From: a virus | Virus record (IMG/VR): IMGVR_UViG_3300048433_000995 | Span: 1 to 35,521 of that record | DNA: 35,521 nucleotides | Direction: 5' to 3' (one strand) | Shown: piece after piece, positions 25,455 through 32,293 of the stretch | How the letters are laid out: each line of letters starts with the position of its first letter | Position numbering within the stretch: the first letter of the stretch is position 1 | Translations under genes and position numbers: made by a program | The notes under the pieces: model-generated | What the model was told of the DNA's origin: nothing | Databases searched by the model: none | Seen by the model: the letters and a program-made list of their open reading frames with translations, nothing else

Positions 25455-26873
25455 CTACAAAGTTAGCAAATCTTTCTTAAAGTGTTTGGTGGTATAGTCT
25501 TTTTTATTAGATACAGCCTTATATATCTTATCTTCTATACCTTTCTCGGCAAATATCCAATACACATCACTCTCTAATCTTTCTTTAGTTGTCATCCTAT
25601 CCCTGCTCTGCCAATAGCTTGTTGCACTATAATCAATATTGTAGTATACCAATGCCTCGGCTTTACGAAGACTAATACCCTCTCTACCTGATTGAATCTG
25701 TAGGGCTATGGTTTTAGACGTTGTATTGAACTCATCCAGCTCTGTACATAGATTGTCTCCATAGACCTCTTTTAGGGCGTTATACTCCTCTTTAAACTTA
25801 TAGAAGATACCAACCTTACTATCGCCAAAGTTATCGTGTATAAACCTGGCTTTACTCAAATCAAGTATCTTTGAGTTACCTGATTCAAACTTAACCGTAC
25901 CTGAGTATATCTGATGCAACTTAGTCATTAGCTTTACACTAGTATCGCCAAGTATTACTTCATCCTTTCCTTCAACCACTAAATCCTTCTTCAGTTTCTT
26001 AGCTATGTTATATGTGATGTCATCCATCTTTACATACAGCTTATGTTCCCGGGTATCAACCTTAAAACCTGCATCCTTCTGAGAGTAACTAATCGTATAT
26101 GCTTTCATCATATCAATGATGCTCTGCTTACCATTTGAATAATCTCTGATACGAAGACCATTGATTTTCTTTTCAGTAACCGTTACATAATCATCACAGA
26201 ACCTATAGAAGTTCTTGTACTGCTTGAATGGATTATTTGGTATACCATATACCTGATGATACATCTGACTGAATGATTCAGGAGTTGGTGTGCCTGACAT
26301 AAGTATAACATAAGGATTATTCTTAGCTATCAACTCACGCACCTGCTTAGCACGTTTGCTTGGCTTAGGGAACGCACCCATACTGTGTGCCTCGTCACAT
26401 ACAATCAAGTCCCACATATCTTGTGGTAGCTTGTGGATGCTTTCGTAGTTCATAACCACTAGGTTATACTTAGGGTTGAGCATTGCGTAGTCAGACTCGA
26501 TAGTGCTAATTGCCTTCTTCTTAGTTAAGAAGAGTACATTCCCTGCACCAATCTCATCAGCAATACCAAGACTTGTTAAGGTCTTGCCTGTGCGAACTTC
26601 CATAGCTAAATACAAAAAACGTTTAGCCTTAAGAACCCCCACCCCCTTAGAGATGATAGTTCTCTGATAGTCTCTGAACTTAAAACTTGATTTAGTCATA
26701 TCCTTGTTTAACTTTATTTCAATTAACTTAAACAAAGGTCTCTGTGAATGTACAATCTTATGTCTATTCATTAGTCTAGCAAACAAAGAATCCTTATCCT
26801 CCGAATCTCCGTAGACTTCAGAGGATAAGATTCTTTTACCTTTTTGTGCTGTTACTTGATATAATCCTTTCAT
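25455..26873 (-). CDS. SNF2-type SF2 DNA helicase/translocase
   Basis: The 472-residue protein has both RecA-like lobes of an SF2 ATPase. After a short N-terminal region come FRDYQ (66-70, Q-motif-like), the Walker A variant MEVRTGKT (91-98), a VVMNYES strand, the Walker B VCDEAH (158-163), SGTPT (193-197, motif III) and a C-terminal lobe ending in QSRDR (422-426, motif VI with the arginine finger). The spacing and the YWQSRDR context are those of compact phage SNF2-like helicases, also seen in crAss-like phages. It is coupled by ATGA to the primase-helicase gene, so it probably acts in replication, fork remodelling or recombination. Confidence 0.9.
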   Translation of the reverse strand: MKGLYQVTAQKGKRILSSEVYGDSEDKDSLFARLMNRHKIVHSQRPLFKLIEIKLNKDMTKSSFKFRDYQRTIISKGVGVLKAKRFLYLAMEVRTGKTLTSLGIADEIGAGNVLFLTKKKAISTIESDYAMLNPKYNLVVMNYESIHKLPQDMWDLIVCDEAHSMGAFPKPSKRAKQVRELIAKNNPYVILMSGTPTPESFSQMYHQVYGIPNNPFKQYKNFYRFCDDYVTVTEKKINGLRIRDYSNGKQSIIDMMKAYTISYSQKDAGFKVDTREHKLYVKMDDITYNIAKKLKKDLVVEGKDEVILGDTSVKLMTKLHQIYSGTVKFESGNSKILDLSKARFIHDNFGDSKVGIFYKFKEEYNALKEVYGDNLCTELDEFNTTSKTIALQIQSGREGISLRKAEALVYYNIDYSATSYWQSRDRMTTKERLESDVYWIFAEKGIEDKIYKAVSNKKDYTTKHFKKDLLTL

Positions 26874-29254
26874 AACTTAATCATATACCATTTACCCATC
26901 ACATCTTTTCCTTCCTGCACATCTTTCCCCGTTAGGTATTTAGCATATGCTTTTACATATTTATTAAACTTAACACGACTTAACTTTATACTACCTGTCT
27001 TTCCGTAGTCAGGATAGTCATCACAAAAATCAATATATAGTTTATTTAGGTGTATGGTTTCTTCTACAGGTAGTAATGGATTCTTCTCTCCTGTTTTTAT
27101 ACCACACCACTCTACAAAGTCTTCTGATGTTTCTAAAACAAATGATTTGTATTTACCATTCACAAGTTCACTCTCAATAAGACCTGTTCTCATATAACTA
27201 CTCAGGCAGTTAACCATATAGCTATCAAACAAACACCACTCATCTGAATCCCAATCGTTAAACAGATGTTTCTTAAACTCATCAAATGGTGTGTACTGCT
27301 TACTATAATGTGCGTGTAATTCAATCTCAAACTTACGTCTTGCAAATGAATTACCTGTACCTCGTATTGCGTAGTTAGTTGTGATTGCTACCTTCGGTGA
27401 ACGAGTATATGGTATCTTGATTGCATCCTTGTTTTTCTTCTCTAATGTAAGACCCTCCGTAATAACACTAAACAATCTCTCAAAGTCAAAGTTACGCTTA
27501 ACATCATCAAAGCATAATAGTTGTGTGTCAACCGATACGGTCTGATATGGGAATGATTTCTCAAAGTTAAATGCCTTACCATCAATCACTACTAGCTTCT
27601 TCATATGAGATAGTGCATTCATAAATATTCCCTTACCCGTTCCACCTTCAGGATTCTCACTAGCAACCTCATCATTCAATATGATTGCCGGGCAGGATGA
27701 TAAGTTCTTAAATCCGTGTAGCATAAAACCAATTGTTGATTCCATTGTATCAATTCTATCTTGGCTACCACCACATATCCTAGATATAAATGTTTTGTAA
27801 TCGCAATTATCATTACGACACATTCTAAATGTTCTATCTATAACGTGGTCTTTCCAAACATACCCATCTAAATCAACATATTGAATTGTCTCAATATCGT
27901 TTGTTGTAACCTTTACTGCACAATTATTATAATACAGAAATGATGTATCTTTTGTATCTCTAACAAAGTGAATATCAATAGTAGATAGTAATGTAAGGAA
28001 ATCTTCCTTAAATAAACTTGTCCTATCTGCGTAGTGATTATAAACCGATAAGTCATCAAGGTCTAAAAGATGATTAAGTATAAAGTCTTTTATTTCTTTA
28101 TCCGATGTGTGGTCTATCAGGTTTTCAATAACTCTAACAAATACAAAGTTAGCTGTACCTTCAGGCGAATACTTATAGAATCCATTATCCTCAAGAAACT
28201 GCTTAAATAATACAGGTATATTTCTAATTACACCCTTCTCACTCTTTGACCAAAACTTAACATTTGCACCCTCATCATCTACACGCTTAATAACTGATTC
28301 TACATCACATTCAGGATATGATTTATTATTACTATCCAACTCCTCAATAATCTCTTTTTTGGTTGCTCCATTCCTAACCTTTAATCTAACTATATTAACA
28401 GCCGACTCATCCTCATAGAATTTTGTTCTAAACTTAGCAGTATGGTTATATGCATTCTCAATTGTAGCTTGTATCTCTTTTAAATTAAAGTCTTCCTGCT
28501 CATATTGATTCAAAACATATGCTGCTAATGACTTATTAATACCATACTCATTAAAAGCCATTGCTAGTGTGTATGCGTTTTGGTTTCGCATACCCTCGTG
28601 CATTGGAAACTTTTTCTCCCACCACTTAACAAGTATCTCTACAATCTTATTCTCATCTGTAATTGGTAGTGTTGCTATGTTAGATAACACATCTACCTCT
28701 ACATATTCCTTCTCCTTTATTTTATCATACACTTCAGAGTTCTCGTTGATATGAATTAGATTATCCCAAGACTCATAACATACTCTACTTATATTCTTTG
28801 ATGTCTTATCAAAATATGGTGAATCAAAATACTCCTCAAGCGAATTAAAATAGTTAACGTGTTTGTCTATATCAGCAGGTATCTTAATCAATACCTTTAG
28901 ACCATTACCTGATGGAGATATAAATACCGAATAGACATACTTGTCTTTAGCTATCTTATCTTTATGCTCCTTCATTATGCTTTTCTTCTCATAATCATCG
29001 AAGTCTAAACATATAATACCACTATGCTCTAGTATTGACTTATCGTTTCTTTTATTGAATGTTCCACTAAAACATATAGCAGGTAGCTGTTGCTTTAGTT
29101 CTGCTCTTTTATTCTTATCCTTCTCAGACCTTATAGACTTTACGAGTTCCTTACTCTTACCATCCTTGATTCTATCAAGTATAACACCAATAGGAAGATG
29201 AAATGGTGCTTGGGTTTCTTTTATATTTTTAAAGATTGTGACGTTGTTTGACAT
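26870..29254 (-). CDS. Primase-SF3 helicase fusion (BT4734/VirE-N-like plus D5-like helicase)
   Basis: This 794-residue replication protein has an N-terminal domain like the BT4734/VirE N-terminal primase-polymerase-related fold: ICLDFDDYE (81-89), FISPSGNGLKVLIKI (111-125), SRVCYESWD (156-164). A helical linker of PriCT type follows (about 218-285). The C-terminal part is an SF3 helicase with Walker A PEGGTGKG (535-542), Walker B LLCFDD (579-584), motif C KVAITTNY (621-628) and the arginine-finger region ARRKFE (638-643). It should prime and unwind the phage origin. No polymerase gene accompanies it here. A 202-base non-coding stretch with repeats lies just upstream of its start. Confidence 0.88.
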   Translation of the reverse strand: MSNNVTIFKNIKETQAPFHLPIGVILDRIKDGKSKELVKSIRSEKDKNKRAELKQQLPAICFSGTFNKRNDKSILEHSGIICLDFDDYEKKSIMKEHKDKIAKDKYVYSVFISPSGNGLKVLIKIPADIDKHVNYFNSLEEYFDSPYFDKTSKNISRVCYESWDNLIHINENSEVYDKIKEKEYVEVDVLSNIATLPITDENKIVEILVKWWEKKFPMHEGMRNQNAYTLAMAFNEYGINKSLAAYVLNQYEQEDFNLKEIQATIENAYNHTAKFRTKFYEDESAVNIVRLKVRNGATKKEIIEELDSNNKSYPECDVESVIKRVDDEGANVKFWSKSEKGVIRNIPVLFKQFLEDNGFYKYSPEGTANFVFVRVIENLIDHTSDKEIKDFILNHLLDLDDLSVYNHYADRTSLFKEDFLTLLSTIDIHFVRDTKDTSFLYYNNCAVKVTTNDIETIQYVDLDGYVWKDHVIDRTFRMCRNDNCDYKTFISRICGGSQDRIDTMESTIGFMLHGFKNLSSCPAIILNDEVASENPEGGTGKGIFMNALSHMKKLVVIDGKAFNFEKSFPYQTVSVDTQLLCFDDVKRNFDFERLFSVITEGLTLEKKNKDAIKIPYTRSPKVAITTNYAIRGTGNSFARRKFEIELHAHYSKQYTPFDEFKKHLFNDWDSDEWCLFDSYMVNCLSSYMRTGLIESELVNGKYKSFVLETSEDFVEWCGIKTGEKNPLLPVEETIHLNKLYIDFCDDYPDYGKTGSIKLSRVKFNKYVKAYAKYLTGKDVQEGKDVMGKWYMIKL

Positions 29255-29404
29255 AAATTGATTGTTTTCTGACGTTTAAATTGTTGATTATCAATGACTC
29301 TGACCTGTTGACCACTTTTACTAAGTAAATTTAGAATAAAAAATATTATATATATATAGTAGTAGTAGTAGTATAGGGATTTTTAAGTTGGTCAGCATAA
29401 AGAG
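29255..29404. other. Repeat-bearing intergenic region, candidate replication origin
   Basis: This non-coding stretch between the primase-helicase start and the SSB-like terminator holds (TA)n at 29347-29356 and five perfect TAG triplets at 29357-29371, then TATAGGG. TGACC occurs twice in direct order (29301-29305, 29309-29313) and once inverted (29390-29394). No TAnnTTTG box is found for the downstream primase gene. The order TGACC site, GGG, TAG triplets, TA tract resembles the box, GC cluster, DnaA-trio and unwinding-region layout of bacterial oriC. An origin role is inference. Confidence 0.45.
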
Positions 29405-29433
29405 CAAATAAAAGGGAGTCGTATAACTCCCTT
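29405..29433 (-). terminator. Intrinsic terminator after the SSB-like gene
   Basis: On the minus strand, AAGGGAGT (29433-29426) pairs with ACTCCCTT (29419-29412), an 8-base-pair stem with a 6-base loop followed by TTATTTG. It lies 23 bases after the SSB-like stop codon. Confidence 0.85.
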
Positions 29434-29456
29434 ATTATCTGCAACTTAGACTCTAA

Positions 29457-29729
29457 TTAGAATGGCAGTTCATCGCTTTTTTCGCTGACCACTTCCATCA
29501 CATCCTTCTTTTCGCCCTTTGGTTTAGGTTGCCAAGTATCAAGCTGGCAGTAATATTTACCACCTTTACTCTGCTTGATGTCTAGGTTAACCCATCCATT
29601 CTTTTGGTTTGCTTGAAGAAATGCAATTGCCTCTTCTACTTTAATTGATTGCGACCCTACTACAAATTCAGGTGCGTTTTCTTTTCTCTTGAAGATGAAT
29701 CCATCTGCAAAAATTGTCTCGTTTGACAT
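29457..29729 (-). CDS. Small single-strand DNA-binding-like protein with DELPF tail
   Basis: This 90-residue protein has a compact beta-predicted core (about 8-70, including GSQSIKVEEAIAFLQANQKN and YYCQLDTWQPKP), then a Lys/Glu-rich linker and an acidic end, SDELPF. An acidic tip ending in hydrophobic-Pro-Phe is the hallmark of bacterial and phage SSBs, where it recruits replication and repair enzymes. The core is shorter than a usual OB-fold SSB and the match is not clear by eye, so the call rests on the tail plus the position between the exonuclease/annealase pair and the primase-helicase. It is followed by a terminator. Confidence 0.6.
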   Translation of the reverse strand: MSNETIFADGFIFKRKENAPEFVVGSQSIKVEEAIAFLQANQKNGWVNLDIKQSKGGKYYCQLDTWQPKPKGEKKDVMEVVSEKSDELPF

Positions 29730-29750
29730 AATAATTATATATAAAATTTA

Positions 29751-29800
29751 TCCCAATTAATTTAGGTGTGGTACGATTGGGAAGTACGAACCCACCTTAT
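29751..29800 (-). other. Structured spacer between exonuclease and SSB-like genes
   Basis: The 76-base gap contains TCCCAAT (29751-29757) with its inverse ATTGGGA (29776-29782), and two GTAC sites that could form an alternative stem. On the minus strand the first hairpin is followed by an A/T-rich stretch. It may partly terminate the early transcript, protect its 3' end or serve as a leader for the SSB-like gene. Confidence 0.45.
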
Positions 29801-29805
29801 CATAA

Positions 29806-30537
29806 TTAAATTAACTCCTCCTCTATATAGTAGTCGTTAATATTTTCCTTTGCACTTTCTGCAAAAAACTTTTTGTATACCTCTACTGCTCTCTCAACCT
29901 TGTCTTCTCCACGTTCAAGAAACTCTGTGGTTGGTCTGTATATACCCAACCTACCTGTACCTTTCTCTATTGCGTAAAATACTAATGGTTTATTAAACAA
30001 TGATTGGTAGATGTATGCTTGGCTATCGTAGTTATATCTCCTTGCACTCCACTTAAAGTCATCTATATTGGATGTGGTCTTCAAATCAATAAGCATATCA
30101 GGATGTACAATATCTGCCTTGCCTTTCCACATCTGACCACATATCTTACCAATAGCAGGTACTTCATACTCATTGCCATCGTTTCTGATATCATCAAAGA
30201 ATGTGTAGTTGCTCAGCATCTTTGTAACCAATCTCTGTATCTCTTCAACCTCACTCTCAAGTAGTGCATATGGTAGGTCATTGTCCTCGCAGTATTGCTT
30301 GTACGCCTTTGTTGTTCGTGTACTTGCAGTTACATACTTAACATTCTCTGCCTTGCTTGGCTCGAGTATCAACTGATGAAAGTATCTACCTTTTGCAAAG
30401 TTCTGATTGTCGGGCTGTGATACACCAAACTGACTAGGGTCTTTTAGTAGTGTACCTATATCTGAATTAGATAGGTACTGCTTACCGAAGTCACCATAGT
30501 AGTTAGTGTCATCCCGTAACATTTCAATAACATCCAT
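29806..30537 (-). CDS. RecE-like PD-(D/E)XK 5'-3' exonuclease
   Basis: The 243-residue protein matches the small phage exonucleases of the PDDEXK_1/exonuclease VIII C-terminal type. Readable landmarks are SNSDIGTLLKDP (23-34), GRYFHQLILEP (50-60), GKADIVHPDMLIDLKTT (139-155; Asp142, Asp151, Lys153 as catalytic residues) and SQAYIYQSL (172-180, the helix that packs behind the active site). Such enzymes resect one strand of double-stranded ends and hand it to an annealing protein. Its start overlaps the stop of the Sak-like gene as TAATG, the classic coupled exonuclease-annealase arrangement. Confidence 0.87.
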   Translation of the reverse strand: MDVIEMLRDDTNYYGDFGKQYLSNSDIGTLLKDPSQFGVSQPDNQNFAKGRYFHQLILEPSKAENVKYVTASTRTTKAYKQYCEDNDLPYALLESEVEEIQRLVTKMLSNYTFFDDIRNDGNEYEVPAIGKICGQMWKGKADIVHPDMLIDLKTTSNIDDFKWSARRYNYDSQAYIYQSLFNKPLVFYAIEKGTGRLGIYRPTTEFLERGEDKVERAVEVYKKFFAESAKENINDYYIEEELI

Positions 30538-31115
30538 TACTTAAGTAGCTTTTGAAGTTCTTTCTTGGTAGTTGCATTGATGGTATACTTCTTAGATAGA
30601 TTGACAACAATCTCATCTATGTTTAAGCTACCCTTGTTCTGCAATACATATCGCTTTACCTTCTCCCAATTATCATCACCAACCTTCAGACCCATTTTCT
30701 TTACAGGCTCTGCTTTGGTTAACATCTCGGGAACATCCTCGCCCTTCCAAAGCGACAGACCTAATCCGTGCATTGCAATAGCCTTAGCAGTTGAACGCTG
30801 AATAGTTTTGTTGACATCCATAGATGTAACATCATCTGCTACAATAGCTTTGTTACGGAAGTCCATAATTGGTAGGTAATCGATGTGTTCAACATCATTA
30901 ACTACGATACCAACCTTTACCCAAGATGACCTACCATCTGAGAAGTAGTTCCATCCCGTTGCCGGGTCTTCGTATACGATACGTTGTGCTGATGGATATT
31001 GTTGCTTAAGCATATGCCACGCATTTGCCCACGATAGGTAATCCATTCTACCTTTTCTTTCTACCTTGTCTTTAACGCTTATAGCTGACAAGACTTCATA
31101 ACTCGGTTTGCTCAT
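30537..31115 (-). CDS. Sak-type single-strand annealing protein (DUF1071-like)
   Basis: The 192-residue protein shows the N-terminal signature of Sak/DUF1071 annealing proteins: LSAISVKDKVERKG (9-22) followed by DYLSWANAWHMLKQQYP (25-41), then VNKTIQRSTAKAIAMHGLGL in the second third. These Rad52-related proteins anneal complementary strands and drive phage recombination. It is translated ahead of, and coupled to, the exonuclease. The C-terminal 50 residues are a separate Lys-rich helical part. The gene overlaps the upstream unknown by 20 bases. Confidence 0.87.
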   Translation of the reverse strand: MSKPSYEVLSAISVKDKVERKGRMDYLSWANAWHMLKQQYPSAQRIVYEDPATGWNYFSDGRSSWVKVGIVVNDVEHIDYLPIMDFRNKAIVADDVTSMDVNKTIQRSTAKAIAMHGLGLSLWKGEDVPEMLTKAEPVKKMGLKVGDDNWEKVKRYVLQNKGSLNIDEIVVNLSKKYTINATTKKELQKLLK

Positions 31116-31497
31116 TTAACTTATTATTTAATTGTGTGTAACTTGACATCAAGGAATCCCTTGTTGCCTTTAATTGTTTAATTGTTTTTTCACTACCTTT
31201 ACCATTGACTTCATCTCGAATACTCTTCTCTACTTTGTCTAGCTTTGAACGATAGTTCGCCAAAGTTACTACATATACCCCATATCTCCAACCCTTTTCT
31301 TTAAAGGTATCAGACTCATAGTCTGTGAGTCTTTTGTAATATCTCTTACTTGTGTTTAGTAAATCAATCTCGTGTGTGTAGTCATCCTTAAGAATCTTTA
31401 CATCTAAAAGCATTACACACTGGTATCCGTTTTCAATCCTTTTTACTGATTTGTTGTCAGTAAATGCTTGGTCGAATATCTCTTCTAAACTGAACAT
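31096..31497 (-). CDS. Unknown protein ahead of annealing protein
   Basis: This 133-residue protein has a mixed alpha/beta N-terminal 80 residues and a C-terminal helical part (95-133), Lys/Ser/Asn-rich and probably coiled coil. There are no recognisable catalytic or metal motifs. It overlaps the DnaA-domain-IV-like gene by 13 bases and the annealing gene by 20 bases, so it belongs to the recombination operon. It might be a partner or loader for the annealing protein, but this is only positional inference. Confidence 0.6.
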   Translation of the reverse strand: MFSLEEIFDQAFTDNKSVKRIENGYQCVMLLDVKILKDDYTHEIDLLNTSKRYYKRLTDYESDTFKEKGWRYGVYVVTLANYRSKLDKVEKSIRDEVNGKGSEKTIKQLKATRDSLMSSYTQLNNKLNEQTEL

Positions 31498-31772
31498 ATT
31501 TTTTCTTTGAAGTTTTTGTAATCCTTGTCTTTAGTCTCGGCAATCCTATCAATACCTTGTCTTACTGATGGATACTGAATGTGATATCCATTCTCTCCCA
31601 TCATTCTAATTATACTAGCTATTGAAAAATCGTTCTTGTGACAGGTCCAATAAAGCATCTGCCTTGCATCTACAATCTCACGTTCTTTTATCTTTGTAAA
31701 GAACACATCTTTTGATATACCAAACTCTCTTAGTATGACCTCTACGTAAAAATCAAATCTCTTTTTCTTCAT
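31485..31772 (-). CDS. Second DnaA domain IV-like helix-turn-helix protein
   Basis: The 95-residue protein has a C-terminal two-thirds patterned like DnaA domain IV. REIVDARQMLYW (31-42) corresponds to the RxxvxARQiamyL helix that opens domain IV, FSIASIIRMMGENGYHIQ (49-66) to the next helix and basic turn, and YPSVRQGIDRI (67-77) to the TTVLHGVRRI recognition helix. The Thr/Ser of the DnaA signature is only partly kept (PS instead of TT), so DNA specificity may differ from that of classic DnaA boxes. It lies in the annealase/exonuclease operon, about 7 kb from the other DnaA-like gene. Confidence 0.68.
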   Translation of the reverse strand: MKKKRFDFYVEVILREFGISKDVFFTKIKEREIVDARQMLYWTCHKNDFSIASIIRMMGENGYHIQYPSVRQGIDRIAETKDKDYKNFKEKICSV

Positions 31773-31920
31773 CTTTCTTTTTTAATACAATCTTATCTGA
31801 ATTGTTTACTCTCTCTCTGTTAATCTTCTCCCACTCATTGTACCAATAGTCGGAGTCTGCATACACACTATAAAATTCCATAGAGTGCATATCTTCTAAT
31901 AATTGTTTAGTCTTGCTCAT
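31753..31920 (-). CDS. Small protein, 55 residues, unknown
   Basis: Reading this stretch gives a 55-residue protein that begins MSKTKQLLEDMHSMEFYSVY, contains an aromatic cluster (YADSDYWYNEWEKI, 20-33) and ends in a Lys/Glu-rich tail. It overlaps the Nmad1-like gene by 14 bases and the second DnaA-like gene by 20 bases, filling what would otherwise be a hole in a tightly packed operon. Small phage proteins with a similar aromatic run exist as I recall, without a known role. Confidence 0.65.
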   Translation of the reverse strand: MSKTKQLLEDMHSMEFYSVYADSDYWYNEWEKINRERVNNSDKIVLKKKDEEKEI

Positions 31921-32287
31921 TTTTTGCTATAATTAATAATATTAAATATCCTGCTAAATCGAATAACGTGTCTTCTGTTTTATCGTTTAGCCCTTTGTTC
32001 TTGATTCTACTTAACTTGTCATCTAGTCTAGCACACAGAGAATCTACTGCGTTCTGACTTGAGAATATGTTAAGTGGCTCTAGTGCCGAGTTACCATATG
32101 CTCTGTTCTTTTTAATTAATAATTCTTGTAACTGATTAGTTACCTCTTTAATCTGAAACTCACTATCTGATTCCTCATCGATTCTGTAAGCCTCTTCCTC
32201 ATCCAAAAGTTGTTGTAACCTTTGAATCTTTGCTTTGTCTGCACCAAATGTCTTGGCATCTAATAATTGTTGTCTAATTGATTTCAT
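31907..32287 (-). CDS. Nmad1-like (DUF1599) nucleotide-modification-associated protein
   Basis: The 126-residue protein ends with the characteristic signature of the nucleotide modification associated domain 1 family: KKNRAYGNSALEPLNIFS (59-76), ARLDDKLSRIKNKG (86-99) and EDTLFDLAGYLILLII (105-120). The family is common in phages and is named for its association with base-modification pathways; its biochemical activity is not settled. The first 55 residues are a Gln/Glu-rich helix. It lies 6 bases after the ParB-like gene. No thymidylate-synthase-like or other modifying enzyme is visible in this window. Confidence 0.8.
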   Translation of the reverse strand: MKSIRQQLLDAKTFGADKAKIQRLQQLLDEEEAYRIDEESDSEFQIKEVTNQLQELLIKKNRAYGNSALEPLNIFSSQNAVDSLCARLDDKLSRIKNKGLNDKTEDTLFDLAGYLILLIIAKNEQD

Positions 32288-32293
32288 GTTTTC

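Noticed and set aside
25458-25465. TAACTTTG on the minus strand just before the basic-protein gene
   Set aside because: It fits the -7 pattern but leaves only five bases to the start codon, has no -33 element and lies at the end of the helicase coding sequence within an operon.
29347-29373. TA/TAG repeats considered as a CRISPR-like or recombination repeat array
   Set aside because: The units are two and three bases long with no spacers. A simple repeat or an origin element is the only reasonable reading.
29769-29800. A GGGTTCG stretch on the minus strand looking like a tRNA T-arm
   Set aside because: The stem pairs only three bases around a 9-base loop, and no anticodon arm or acceptor stem can be built in the 76-base gap. 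A plain inverted repeat explains the structure better.
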